A stretch of DNA of 64,000 nt from Allocoprobacillus sp002160865 (GCF_042850985.1 NZ_AP031415.1:1302001-1366000); one strand, 5' to 3'. Positions 16,433 to 24,298 are shown, counted from the first letter of the stretch. Numbers and translations are program-made. Notes: a model not told the origin generated them from the letters alone.

Positions 16433-18207
16433 TGAATGATTTCATTAAAAATAAACTCTCTTTATTACCATCTTCGCCTGGATGTTATCTTATGAAAAAT
16501 AAAGAGGGGACAGTTATTTATGTTGGTAAAGCTAAAAAATTAAAAAATCGTGTCCATTCTTATTTTGTAGGTGTACATAATTATAAAACAACAAAACTTG
16601 TGAGTGAAATTGTAGATTTTGATTATATTGTGACAGATAGTGAAAAAGAAGCTCTATTATTGGAAATTAATTTAATTAAAGACTATTCACCACAATACAA
16701 TATTATGTTCATGGATAATACTTATTATCCATATATTCAAATGACAAATGAAACTCACCCAAGATTAAGAATTGTACGTAATGCTAAAGAAAGAAAAGCC
16801 AAACATTTTGGACCTTTTCCAGATGCGACAGCAGCCAGAGAAACATATAAATTACTCAATCGTCTTTATCCATTACGTAAATGTAATCACATTCCTAAGA
16901 AGCCTTGTCTTTATTATTCGTTAGGACAATGTCTGGCTCCATGTATTCAAGAAGTAGATGTTGAAATCTATAATGATATCAAAAAATCAATTACCAAATT
17001 ATTAAATGGAGATATCAAAGAAAAAGTCAATGAATTGACAGAAAAAATGAATCAAGCCAGTGAACAATTGAATTTTGAACAGGCTAAGGAGTATCGTGAC
17101 CTCATTTCTCATATTCGTTATGTCACAGCAAAACAGCATGTTCAATTTAATGATCAGGTTGATCGAGATATTCTTGGTTATTATGTAGATCATGGCTATT
17201 TGAGTATACAGTTATTTTTCATGCGTCATGGAAAACTGTTATCACGAGATTTAAATCTGATTCCTATTGAAGACCATGTTCAAGAAAGTTTACAACAGTT
17301 TATGGTATCTTTTTATCAAAATAACACACTTCCAAAAGAAATTTTAGTGCCTTTGGATATGGATATTGATTTATTGTCACAAATTATTGAATGTAAAATT
17401 TTAAAACCTCAAAAAGGAAATAAAGCTTCATTAGTTCAGATGGCTATTGAAAATGCAAAAGAATCATTAGAAAAAAAATTTCAGCTTATGGAAAAAAATG
17501 AAGCCGCAACTTTAGGAGCTATTCAACAATTAGGAGAGTTATTACAAATGCCTCATCCTCCTCATATCATTGAACTCTTTGATAACTCAAATATTCAAGG
17601 AGCTTATGCTGTGGCAGGAATGGTTTGTTTTAAAGATGGTGTACCTTCTAAAAAAGATTATCGTAAGTTTAAAATTAAAACAGTAGAAGGTCCAGATGAT
17701 TATGGCAGTATGCGTGAGGTAATCTATCGACGTTATTATCGTGTGCTTATGGAAAATCTGACACCACCGGACATGATTATTGTTGATGGGGGACTGGGAC
17801 AGATTCATGCAGCTAAAGAAGTGATAGATGCTTTAGGTATGTCTATTCCTGTTTATGGTTTGGCTAAAGATGATAAGCATTCAACAGCAATGTTATTAGA
17901 TACAGAAGGACATCCTATTTCTATTCATCCTAAAAGTGAATTATTCTTTTTATTAACACGTATGCAAGATGAGGTGCATCGTTATGCTATTAGCTTCCAT
18001 AAAAATGTACGTTCTAAATCATTGTTTGCATCAACTTTAGATCAAATAGAAGGTATTGGTCCTAAACGTAAACAACAATTATTGCATCATTTTAAAAGTG
18101 TAAAACGTATGAAAGAAGCTTCTTTAGAACAGCTTAAAGAAGTTTTACCTGATAAGGTGGCTCAAGAACTTTTTCAATCTTTACATCCAGATGAGCACAG
18201 CTCATAG
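16432..18207 (+). CDS. uvrC: UvrABC excinuclease subunit C
   Basis: Nucleotide excision repair endonuclease that cuts on both sides of a lesion within UvrB-DNA complexes. The 591 residues contain, in order: GIY-YIG nuclease (GCYLMKN...VIYVGKAKKLKNR, residues about 15-40), a cysteine cluster (KCNH, KPCLYY, GQCLAPC near 145-170), the UVR UvrB-binding motif (NFEQAKEYRDLI near 215), an RNase H-like nuclease (ELFDNSNIQG near 380 and DGGLGQIHAAKE near 450) and C-terminal helix-hairpin-helix (IEGIGPKRKQQLL). The ATG overlaps the mutS2 stop (TAATG), so translation is coupled. No terminator is seen before the gerE-like gene. Confidence 0.96.
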   Translation: MNDFIKNKLSLLPSSPGCYLMKNKEGTVIYVGKAKKLKNRVHSYFVGVHNYKTTKLVSEIVDFDYIVTDSEKEALLLEINLIKDYSPQYNIMFMDNTYYPYIQMTNETHPRLRIVRNAKERKAKHFGPFPDATAARETYKLLNRLYPLRKCNHIPKKPCLYYSLGQCLAPCIQEVDVEIYNDIKKSITKLLNGDIKEKVNELTEKMNQASEQLNFEQAKEYRDLISHIRYVTAKQHVQFNDQVDRDILGYYVDHGYLSIQLFFMRHGKLLSRDLNLIPIEDHVQESLQQFMVSFYQNNTLPKEILVPLDMDIDLLSQIIECKILKPQKGNKASLVQMAIENAKESLEKKFQLMEKNEAATLGAIQQLGELLQMPHPPHIIELFDNSNIQGAYAVAGMVCFKDGVPSKKDYRKFKIKTVEGPDDYGSMREVIYRRYYRVLMENLTPPDMIIVDGGLGQIHAAKEVIDALGMSIPVYGLAKDDKHSTAMLLDTEGHPISIHPKSELFFLLTRMQDEVHRYAISFHKNVRSKSLFASTLDQIEGIGPKRKQQLLHHFKSVKRMKEASLEQLKEVLPDKVAQELFQSLHPDEHSS

Positions 18208-18224
18208 CCCTTTGACATATATTA
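18197..18224 (+). promoter_or_regulatory. candidate sigma-K promoter of gerE-like gene
   Basis: AC (18197-18198), 17-base spacer, CATATATTA (18216-18224), which fits the SigK pattern AC-N16/17-CATANNNTA. B. subtilis gerE is transcribed by SigK, and sigK is encoded in this window. The implied start would leave a very short leader beginning at the ribosome binding site. Confidence 0.45.
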
Positions 18225-18240
18225 TTGTGGGAGGGATATA

Positions 18241-18444
18241 ATGCATTCCTTATTAACAAAACGTGAAAAACAAATTTTTACACTCTTAATACAATCTTAT
18301 ACGACAAAGGATATTGCTGAAAAACTATATATTAGTGAAAAGACAGTTCGTAATCATATTTCAAATGTTATTCAAAAGCTGGGAGTAGAATCACGTATAC
18401 AAGCAGTTTTAGAATTGATGAAAATGAAAGAAATTGATTTTTAG
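18241..18444 (+). CDS. gerE: GerE-like LuxR-type DNA-binding protein
   Basis: A stand-alone LuxR/FixJ-type helix-turn-helix of 67 residues with no receiver or sensor domain: LLTKREKQIFTLL, TTKDIAEKLYISEKTVRNHISNVIQKLGVESRIQAV. This size and the lack of any other domain match GerE, the late mother-cell regulator acting with SigK. Position supports it, since in Bacillus gerE also lies between the uvrC region and the murI (racE)-gerM genes. A SigK-like promoter pattern precedes it. The start ATG follows GGGAGGG. A hairpin with T-run overlaps its last codons. Another small LuxR regulator cannot be fully excluded. Confidence 0.8.
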   Translation: MHSLLTKREKQIFTLLIQSYTTKDIAEKLYISEKTVRNHISNVIQKLGVESRIQAVLELMKMKEIDF

Positions 18445-18466
18445 GAATCAATTTCTTTTCTTCCCT
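18428..18466 (+). terminator. terminator of gerE-like gene
   Basis: Stem AAAGAAATTGATT/AATCAATTTCTTT with a TTTAGG loop that contains the stop codon, followed by a T-rich stretch. Confidence 0.8.
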
Positions 18467-18514
18467 TTAAAAATAAAACAATATGTATTATAATAGTCCA
18501 GAAAGGGTGATGGC

Positions 18515-19663
18515 ATGAAATTAAAAACATGGCACTTATTTCTTGTAATTATTATTTTATTTGGCTGTTCTTTTTATGTAGTCAATCTTCATTTTGACAA
18601 ATTTTATCGTGTCAATGGCGTTAATAATGACAATCGTGTTTTAATAGAAAAATATTTAAGTGAAGATGAACAGGAATATTTAATAGATAATCAAATATCT
18701 ATTGATTTGTTTATTCAATATATAGAGTATGATGATTTTCAACTTGTCAATTATCAATATTATAATTTATTAAAAGGGACAAATCGTTATGACAATACTG
18801 AAGATATTTTAGAAACAGGCAATTCTCTTGCAACACGTTTAGAATATCTCTATCATCAACAAGCCTATGATCAGGCTAAAATACTTGTACATAATGCATT
18901 AGAAGAAGCTTTTTTAAATACAGATAATTTTCATTTTGATTATATTGATATTTATACTTCTGTAAAAACATTATATCAACAAAATGATTACTCTTTTGTC
19001 CAAGATAGTGAAGAATATATTCTCTATCTACAAAGCAAAGGTTATGAAGATTTACAACAGATCAGTCAAATCATGAAGATGTTGACACAAGCTTATAATC
19101 AACAGACATTAATGAACTTATTGACAACAACTTTGTCATCTGATGTGCATATTGTTTTTAATCCTTATGAACTGGATACTTTAGTGAATAAACAAAATTA
19201 TATTGGTCAATATGAACCTAAAGAATTGATTCTGGTACAAGATATTCCAAGAATCAATTATACAATGTATCTACAAAAAGATGCCTATAATGCACTTTTA
19301 AAACTTTATAATGATTTAAGTAAAGAATACAAAGGTTTCTTATTACGTGGAGCCTATCAATCACCACAAACATTGAAAGATGATGAAATGGGATATTGTG
19401 AGGCGCAACTTGGTTTAACAATTGAAGTGACTCAATCACAGTTGCCTTATCAGGAATTTGCTCAAACAGAAATGGCACAGTGGTTAGAAGAACATGCTTA
19501 TGAGTATGGATTTATATTAAGATATCCTCAACGTAAAGCATCCATTACTAACCATGCCTATGACGCCCATATTTATCGATATGTTGGCAAATCGTTAGCC
19601 AAATCACTACATGATTCCCAATTAACTTTAGAAGAATATCAATTACAAAATGAAGGAGAATAA
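18515..19663 (+). CDS. degenerate VanY-like (M15B) exported protein
   Basis: A 382-residue protein with an N-terminal membrane anchor or signal (residues 6-24), an unassigned middle region, and a C-terminal domain resembling VanY/LdcB D-alanyl-D-alanine carboxypeptidases. Family landmarks remain: RGAYQSPQTL, YEYGFILRYPQRKASIT, IYRYVG and LTLEEY. The zinc ligands do not. The expected SxHxxGxxxD region reads CEAQLGLTIE, so His is Ala297 and Asp is Glu304, and the final catalytic His is Ile353 (DAHIYRYVG, with a His one place earlier). It is thus likely a non-catalytic relative. It stands between the gerE-like gene and murI, two bases before murI. A role in the spore or cell wall is inferred from location only. 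Confidence 0.72.
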   Translation: MKLKTWHLFLVIIILFGCSFYVVNLHFDKFYRVNGVNNDNRVLIEKYLSEDEQEYLIDNQISIDLFIQYIEYDDFQLVNYQYYNLLKGTNRYDNTEDILETGNSLATRLEYLYHQQAYDQAKILVHNALEEAFLNTDNFHFDYIDIYTSVKTLYQQNDYSFVQDSEEYILYLQSKGYEDLQQISQIMKMLTQAYNQQTLMNLLTTTLSSDVHIVFNPYELDTLVNKQNYIGQYEPKELILVQDIPRINYTMYLQKDAYNALLKLYNDLSKEYKGFLLRGAYQSPQTLKDDEMGYCEAQLGLTIEVTQSQLPYQEFAQTEMAQWLEEHAYEYGFILRYPQRKASITNHAYDAHIYRYVGKSLAKSLHDSQLTLEEYQLQNEGE

Positions 19664-19665
19664 AT

Positions 19666-20451
19666 ATGGATAATCCAATCGGTGTTTTTGATTCAGGAGT
19701 TGGAGGACTCACAGTTTTAGACTATATGCTACACCAATTTCCACAGGAAAATATGATTTATATTGGTGATAATGCACATTGTCCTTATGGTGACAAAACA
19801 AAGGCACAGCTTTTAGAATATACGAAGCGTATTTGTGATTATTTTGTCAGTCAAAATGTCAAAATGATTATTCTGGCATGTAATACAACAAGTGCCAATG
19901 TCTTAGAAGAATTACAAAATTTATATAAAGGTATTCCTATTGTGGGTGTTATTCATTCAACTGTTCATGAATTTCTGGCTCGTCATCATCAACGTGTTTT
20001 GGTAATTGCGACTCAAGCAACGATTCACTCTCATAAATATCGTCAGATGATTTTACAATACAATCCCGATACTGTTGTTTATGAATTAGCAACCCCTCAA
20101 TTGGTTCCAGTCATTGAATCTGGACAATATAAAGCAGGTGTCCATGATTTATTGAATCAGTACTTATCTGCTTATAAAAAACAAGTTGACGCGATTATTT
20201 TAGGATGTACTCATTATCCTGTTTTACTTAATCAGATTCAAGAAGTGTTTCCAAATGTTGATTATATTTCTAGTAGTGCCTCTATTTGCCAAGAAGTGGC
20301 ATCTTATTTGAAAAATCATCAATTAGAAAATCAATCATCATGTACTGGAAATATTCAAATATATACAACAGGAGATTCTCAAAAGTTTTTTCAATCTTCG
20401 TATGGCTTTTTTGATTTTCAAAATTTTATAGTCAAACATCTTGATTTATAA
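19666..20451 (+). CDS. murI: glutamate racemase
   Basis: Cofactor-independent racemase that makes D-glutamate for peptidoglycan. The 261-residue protein has both catalytic cysteine motifs: ACNTTSAN near residue 72 and LGCTHYPVL near 184. The N-terminal PIGVFDSGVGGLTVL with its conserved Asp is also present. The start ATG follows GGAG two bases after the upstream stop. The murI (racE)-gerM-phosphodiesterase order is the same as in Bacillus, where rph and rdgB lie in between; both are missing here. An intrinsic terminator follows. Confidence 0.95.
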   Translation: MDNPIGVFDSGVGGLTVLDYMLHQFPQENMIYIGDNAHCPYGDKTKAQLLEYTKRICDYFVSQNVKMIILACNTTSANVLEELQNLYKGIPIVGVIHSTVHEFLARHHQRVLVIATQATIHSHKYRQMILQYNPDTVVYELATPQLVPVIESGQYKAGVHDLLNQYLSAYKKQVDAIILGCTHYPVLLNQIQEVFPNVDYISSSASICQEVASYLKNHQLENQSSCTGNIQIYTTGDSQKFFQSSYGFFDFQNFIVKHLDL

Positions 20452-20477
20452 AAGGTTCTTTCGAGAATCTTTTTTTA
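20450..20477 (+). terminator. terminator of murI
   Basis: Stem AAAGGTTCT/AGAATCTTT (one wobble) with a stable TTCG tetraloop and T-run; overlaps the stop codon. Confidence 0.85.
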
Positions 20478-20522
20478 TCATATTTTTAAAGGCTTCATCA
20501 TATTCTGTTTTGAGGTGGAAAC

Positions 20523-21407
20523 ATGGATAAGAAGGTTGTTGTCGTAGCTCTTTTGATTGTTTGTTTAAGTACATTTTCATGGTTTTATTTAAATCAAGAT
20601 CAAAAACAGGAAGCGAATGAAACTTATATACAAACTGTTATTTTCCAAGATCAGGATCATGATTTGATACCAGTCAGTATTAATCTGCATAATCAAATGG
20701 AGATGGAAACAGATATACGAAATAAGGTAGATCTGATGCAATCTTCCCAATTACAGACCTATGGATTATATCCGGTTCTTGATGCACAGTTGGAAATTCA
20801 ATCTATCGAACTCAATAATCATATTTTAACTGTCAGTTTTAATGATTTTTTATATACCCAGCATAATGATTTCAACGTTATTGAAGCATTGACTTATGTT
20901 TTGACTGATTATGATCAAGTTGAGCAGTTATATCTACAGATTGATGGTCAAGATATTTCTCATTTACCTAATAGTACAATTCCTTTAAATCATTTAACCA
21001 AAGATTTAGGATTGAATAATTTTGAAGATGCATCTACTTTTTTACATGAAAGTATTCCTGTTATGGTTTATCAAGAAAAGACTGTAGGTGATTATCTTTA
21101 TTATGTTCCTAAAACATTAAGAATTCATGAACAAGCTGATTTGTTTCTTCAAGTGAAAACAATTTTAAATCATATTAATAGTAAGATTCATTTGTTAGAT
21201 GCAACATTAAAAGATCATATTTTAACACTGGAATTGGATTCACATATTTTATTAGATAATGAAACAATTGATCGTACTTTAGAAGAATTAATGATTTTGT
21301 CATTAAAATCATTAAACGATGTTGAAGATGTGCAAATTTATATTAATGGAGAAAATGTCAGAAGTAAGGAAACATCACAAATTCATTATAATTATATTAA
21401 AATGTAA
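20523..21407 (+). CDS. gerM: GerM-like protein with two GerMN domains
   Basis: A 294-residue protein with a single N-terminal hydrophobic anchor (residues 4-22) and two copies of the GerMN fold. The first (about 95-155) contains NNHILTVSFNDFL and VEQLYLQIDGQDI; the second (about 225-285) contains KDHILTLELDSHIL and VEDVQIYINGENV. In Bacillus, GerM sits next to racE and supports spore-envelope assembly and germination by stabilising SpoIIIA-SpoIIQ complexes. Synteny with murI and the paired GerMN domains make the assignment convincing. The lipobox cysteine found in some GerM proteins is not evident, so it is likely anchored by an uncleaved helix. It has a GAGGTGG ribosome binding site. Confidence 0.82.
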   Translation: MDKKVVVVALLIVCLSTFSWFYLNQDQKQEANETYIQTVIFQDQDHDLIPVSINLHNQMEMETDIRNKVDLMQSSQLQTYGLYPVLDAQLEIQSIELNNHILTVSFNDFLYTQHNDFNVIEALTYVLTDYDQVEQLYLQIDGQDISHLPNSTIPLNHLTKDLGLNNFEDASTFLHESIPVMVYQEKTVGDYLYYVPKTLRIHEQADLFLQVKTILNHINSKIHLLDATLKDHILTLELDSHILLDNETIDRTLEELMILSLKSLNDVEDVQIYINGENVRSKETSQIHYNYIKM

Positions 21408-21441
21408 AATTTTTTGGTATAATAAAGTCTAGGTGATGAAA

Positions 21442-21912
21442 ATGAAAAAAATTGTAATTATGTCAGATAATCATGGTGATCAATCAATGATAGACTATGT
21501 TAAAGAACAGGAACAGGGGGCTGATTATTTCGTTCACTGTGGCGATAGTGAGGCATATGATATCAGAGTCCTTGAGGGTTTTATTTGTGTTAAAGGAAAT
21601 AATGACTGGTCTTTAGATTTGCCAAAAGAAGCGCGTTTAAATGTAGAAGGAGTTCCTATTTTTATTACACATGGGCAGTATTTTGGATATTTTAACAGGG
21701 AACTGGTAATGAATGATCTTCTAACCAGACATCATTGTCGTGTATTGATTTCAGGACATACACATATGCCTATGTTTGAAAAGGATGGAGATTTTTACTA
21801 CATTAATCCCGGTTCAACAACATTACCACGTGGTGGTAGTGATAGAAGTTATGGTGTTTTATTGATTGATAATGGAAAACTTGATTTTCGTCTAAAAAAG
21901 ATACAAAAATAA
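21442..21912 (+). CDS. YfcE/MJ0936-family metallophosphodiesterase (YsnB-like)
   Basis: A 156-residue calcineurin-like phosphoesterase with all metal-binding blocks: SDNHGD at residues 8-13, HCGDSE, GNND, ITHGQYFG and GHTHMP near 112. Such small enzymes hydrolyse artificial phosphodiesters; their natural substrate is unclear. Its place after murI-gerM matches ysnB in Bacillus. The start is ATG 21442, six bases after AGGTG; GTG and ATG codons closer to that site (21433, 21436) are less likely. A second family member lies at 54917-55453. Confidence 0.88.
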   Translation: MKKIVIMSDNHGDQSMIDYVKEQEQGADYFVHCGDSEAYDIRVLEGFICVKGNNDWSLDLPKEARLNVEGVPIFITHGQYFGYFNRELVMNDLLTRHHCRVLISGHTHMPMFEKDGDFYYINPGSTTLPRGGSDRSYGVLLIDNGKLDFRLKKIQK

Positions 21913-21968
21913 AGTGATTTTCATTAAGGTATAAAAATATCTCAATGAAATGTATGGGAGGAATCATG

Positions 21969-22895
21969 ATGTCAGATGAAAAAATAGCTTTTGATATAGA
22001 TCAAAAATTAGTTGTCAATGGTCAATTGTATTTAAAAGATCAATGGCCACCTCAAATGAGTTATGCTATATACGCTTATGGAAGTCCAGATATCTTGAAT
22101 GTTGTTGCTTTTATAGATGCCAGTCAAGAACAAGATGGCAGTCAGGGAATGATAATCACACCAGAAGCACTTTATTTTCAGTTAGGGCAAACTGGACATA
22201 TTCACTTTGATGAGATTAAAAGTTTACAGTTGGAAAAGCATCATCAAAATCCTAGTGTAAAAGCAATTGTGAAAACAACACAAGGGGGTTATGCATTTGG
22301 ACGTCAAACCATTGATCCTGAAGTTTTTCTGGATATTCTTTCTCAAATGACGGGCTTACATATTGATTTAAGGATGACCATTCATGAAAAAGTGGCTTAT
22401 TATGTTTCAATTGTTCTTGATGATCTTGCAGGAGATGTTTATGAGGATCTAGAATTGAATCAAGAAGAAAAAACTTTTATGAATGAATTGAGCCAAGAAC
22501 TCCAAATCATTGAAGGATTGGATGAAGAAAATTATTGTTATGAATTGGAACATCTTTGTTCAAGAGCATGGGAATTTTTTGATGAGCTGGGATTAGATAG
22601 TGAAGAAGTTGATGAATTATACAAGATTCACGAAGAATTTGAACGTCTTCATCAAATTGATGATCAAAAAATAAATGATGCTCAAGCATTTTATGACGAG
22701 ATGGTTAATCAATATCAGCAAGGGAATACACAAATGTATGATCAAGTGAAAGATACAATGGCTCAATTGGGTATTGATGAAAAAGAACTGGCAGGGAAAT
22801 CAATGGAAGACATAAAAGATTATTTTTGTCATCGATTAGGTATTTCTCGTAATGTTATGGATCATCTCATTCAGAAAATGACACATAAAAACTAA
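21969..22895 (+). CDS. unrecognised cytosolic protein with PH-like N-terminus
   Basis: I do not recognise this family. The 308-residue protein has no signal peptide or membrane segment. Residues about 55-120 look like a bacterial PH-like fold: GMIITPEALYFQL, HFDEIKSLQLEK and IVKTTQGGYAFGRQ form strands, followed by a helix ending in the MTGL motif seen after such domains. The C-terminal 190 residues are acidic and helical with several EE/DE runs, ending in a basic helix. The start is ATG 21969, six bases after GGGAGGA; ATG 21966 and 21945 fit less well. It follows the phosphodiesterase gene with a separate leader and ends at a clear terminator. Function unknown. Confidence 0.65.
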   Translation: MSDEKIAFDIDQKLVVNGQLYLKDQWPPQMSYAIYAYGSPDILNVVAFIDASQEQDGSQGMIITPEALYFQLGQTGHIHFDEIKSLQLEKHHQNPSVKAIVKTTQGGYAFGRQTIDPEVFLDILSQMTGLHIDLRMTIHEKVAYYVSIVLDDLAGDVYEDLELNQEEKTFMNELSQELQIIEGLDEENYCYELEHLCSRAWEFFDELGLDSEEVDELYKIHEEFERLHQIDDQKINDAQAFYDEMVNQYQQGNTQMYDQVKDTMAQLGIDEKELAGKSMEDIKDYFCHRLGISRNVMDHLIQKMTHKN

Positions 22896-22903
22896 GTTTT
22901 GAT

Positions 22904-22941
22904 AAATCGGTTTTCCTATCATGGAGATACTGATTTTTTTA
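22904..22941 (+). terminator. intrinsic terminator
   Basis: Stem AAATCGGT/ACTGATTT (one wobble) followed by an eight-base T-run, just after the stop of the preceding gene. Confidence 0.75.
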
Positions 22942-22974
22942 TATGAATTTTTTTATAAAAAAGTAAAAAAACTC

Positions 22975-23003
22975 TTGCATGTTCTAAAATGTTATGCTAA
23001 TAT
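22975..23003 (+). promoter_or_regulatory. promoter of tRNA-Arg
   Basis: TTGCAT, 17-base spacer, TAATAT (22998-23003), 23 bases before the mature tRNA 5' end. Confidence 0.7.
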
Positions 23004-23026
23004 ATATGAGCAGTCGAAAAACAGAT

Positions 23027-23103
23027 GTCTACGTAGCTCAGCTGGATAGAGCACACGCCTTCTAAGCGTGCGGTCGCGGGTTCGAATCCCTCCGTGGACG
23101 CCA
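23027..23103 (+). tRNA. tRNA-Arg (anticodon UCU)
   Basis: A 77-base cloverleaf. The acceptor stem GTCTACG pairs with CGTGGAC (one G-U), the D arm contains GCTCAGCTGGATAGAGC, and the anticodon stem CACGC/GCGTG encloses CTTCTAA with TCT at 23061-23063. The T arm is GCGGGTTCGAATCCCTC-like, and CCA is encoded. It reads AGA codons, the dominant arginine codon family in such AT-rich genomes. It stands alone with its own promoter and terminator. No integrase or repeated 3' end follows, so it is not an occupied attachment site. Confidence 0.97.
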
Positions 23104-23114
23104 TTTGTAAATTG

Positions 23115-23172
23115 CCTTGATTTATCAAGGTTTATAGAATCAACTTTCTTCAATGAGTTGATTCTTTTTTTA
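23115..23172 (+). terminator. double-hairpin terminator of tRNA-Arg
   Basis: A first hairpin CCTTGAT/ATCAAGG, then a perfect 10-bp stem AGAATCAACT/AGTTGATTCT followed by an eight-base T-run. Confidence 0.88.
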
Positions 23173-23310
23173 TGTTTTATAAGAATCATTAAATAAGATA
23201 TATTATTAAAATAGAAAGCAGATGATATATGTTATTATAAATGATTTTATAAAGTTCATCCAATTTGAAAGTTTTTTATTGTAAAACAACTAGAGCCTAT
23301 TGTCTTTCTA

Positions 23311-23319
23311 TGCTATAAT
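23311..23319 (+). promoter_or_regulatory. extended -10 promoter of dgkA
   Basis: TGCTATAAT, an extended -10 element without a clear -35; transcription would start about 70 bases before the dgkA ATG. Confidence 0.6.
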
Positions 23320-23357
23320 TTGAAAAGATGATAATATCAAAAAAATTGTTTTTGTAG

Positions 23358-23398
23358 AAGGAGGAAAGTATCAAGTTCATAAACTTGATATAAATATT
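23358..23398 (+). promoter_or_regulatory. dgkA leader: ribosome binding site and start separated by a hairpin
   Basis: A strong AAGGAGG (23358-23364) lies 34 bases before the only plausible start. Between them is a perfect 9-bp hairpin, TATCAAGTT/AACTTGATA with a CATA loop (23369-23390). Folded, it would bring the site to about 12 bases from the ATG. Confidence 0.65.
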
Positions 23399-23755
23399 AT
23401 GCATAAAGATCCATTTTATAAAAGTTTAGGTTATGCTATTTCGGGAATTATACATTGTATTCAAAAAGAAAGAAATATCAAGATTCATATTCTCTTTATG
23501 TTGTTTGTTGTGATATGTGGTTTCATCGTTCATTTATCCGTTATGGAATGGTTTATCTGTATTCTTTTGTTTGCTTTGGTTATTTCTTTAGAATTGGTTA
23601 ATACAGCTATTGAGGCTGTTGTTGATTTATGTACACAAGAAATTCATCCACTTGCCAAAACAGCAAAAGACACAGCGGCAGGAGCTGTGCTGGTGAGTGC
23701 GATGGCTTCTGTTATTGTTGGTTTAATGATTTTTATTCCAAAATTGTTTAACTGA
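23399..23755 (+). CDS. dgkA: diacylglycerol/undecaprenol kinase (DgkA family)
   Basis: Small integral membrane kinase of 118 residues with three helices. In Gram-positive bacteria this family (B. subtilis DgkA) phosphorylates undecaprenol and so feeds the carrier lipid pool that UppP also serves. Family motifs are ERNIKIH near residue 28, ELVNTAIEAVVDL near 65 (catalytic Glu and Asn) and AKDTAAGAVLV near 90. The start ATG 23399 has no adjacent ribosome binding site; the only strong one is 34 bases upstream, across a hairpin. The 3' end overlaps the 3' end of the minus-strand membrane protein gene by 33 bases, and its terminator lies within that gene. Confidence 0.92.
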   Translation: MHKDPFYKSLGYAISGIIHCIQKERNIKIHILFMLFVVICGFIVHLSVMEWFICILLFALVISLELVNTAIEAVVDLCTQEIHPLAKTAKDTAAGAVLVSAMASVIVGLMIFIPKLFN

Positions 23756-24298
23756 GTAAGTCATATGACTTACTTTTTTCATTTGTCGATCAATGGCATA
23801 AAGATATAAACAGATAAAAAAGACATATAATATTTCTATCATGCCAGTAATGGCACCACTGACAAGAAACAAAAGAACAAGAACCTGTAAACCTACATGA
23901 AAAATCCAATGTGTCTGTAGATAAACATTTGGAAATTGAAGTGAGAGTTCATGTGTATAGATTTGTAAGAGTAAAATAAAAAGAATGGAAGCTGATATAG
24001 AGGCATATACATGAATAGTTGATAGCCATGTTGGTGTATTCGTATAGGGACAAATACTTCCAATACACATAGATAGTGTAGCTAATACAATAAGAAAAGG
24101 AATATACAAAGGATAATGATATAAATAATGAAAATGGCGATATGTCTGATAAGCAAAAAATATAGCACAGATGATGGTATAAATCATCACAAGAAAGTGA
24201 TATTCGGGAATGGTTGAAACACCAGTAATGTTGTTGTAGATAATATCTTTTCTTGTTGCAATAAAAAAAGTAAAAAGAAAAATGAAAAAATAAGACAT
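23723..24298 (-). CDS. unrecognised multi-helix membrane protein
   Basis: A 191-residue protein with about five to six hydrophobic helices spread over residues 1-165 and a short basic tail. I do not recognise a family. A conserved-looking NNITGVSTIPEYHF stretch lies in the first loop. The start ATG 24298 has AGAGGTG upstream. The last 11 codons are antisense to the end of dgkA, and the dgkA terminator palindrome lies inside this coding region, so the two transcripts overlap tail to tail. No linked partner suggests a function. Confidence 0.6.
   Translation of the reverse strand: MSYFFIFLFTFFIATRKDIIYNNITGVSTIPEYHFLVMIYTIICAIFFAYQTYRHFHYLYHYPLYIPFLIVLATLSMCIGSICPYTNTPTWLSTIHVYASISASILFILLLQIYTHELSLQFPNVYLQTHWIFHVGLQVLVLLFLVSGAITGMIEILYVFFICLYLYAIDRQMKKVSHMTYSVKQFWNKNH
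23755..23780 (+). terminator. terminator of dgkA
   Basis: A 20-bp perfect palindrome (AGTAAGTCA-TA-TGACTTACT) followed by a T-run in the plus direction. It lies inside the end of the convergent minus-strand gene. Confidence 0.82.

Noticed and set aside
23027..23172. tRNA-Arg as an integration site
   Set aside because: No integrase, no repeated tRNA 3' end and no foreign gene block follows; the next genes are housekeeping.
22992..23189. Minus-strand open frame over the tRNA gene
   Set aside because: Its GGIRTRDRTLRRRVLYPAELRR-like text is the well-known spurious translation of a tRNA antisense strand.
23385..23393. Leader peptide before dgkA using the strong ribosome binding site
   Set aside because: The only candidate, TTG ATA TAA, is two codons, 20 bases from the site and inside the hairpin; no other start codon is placed for it.
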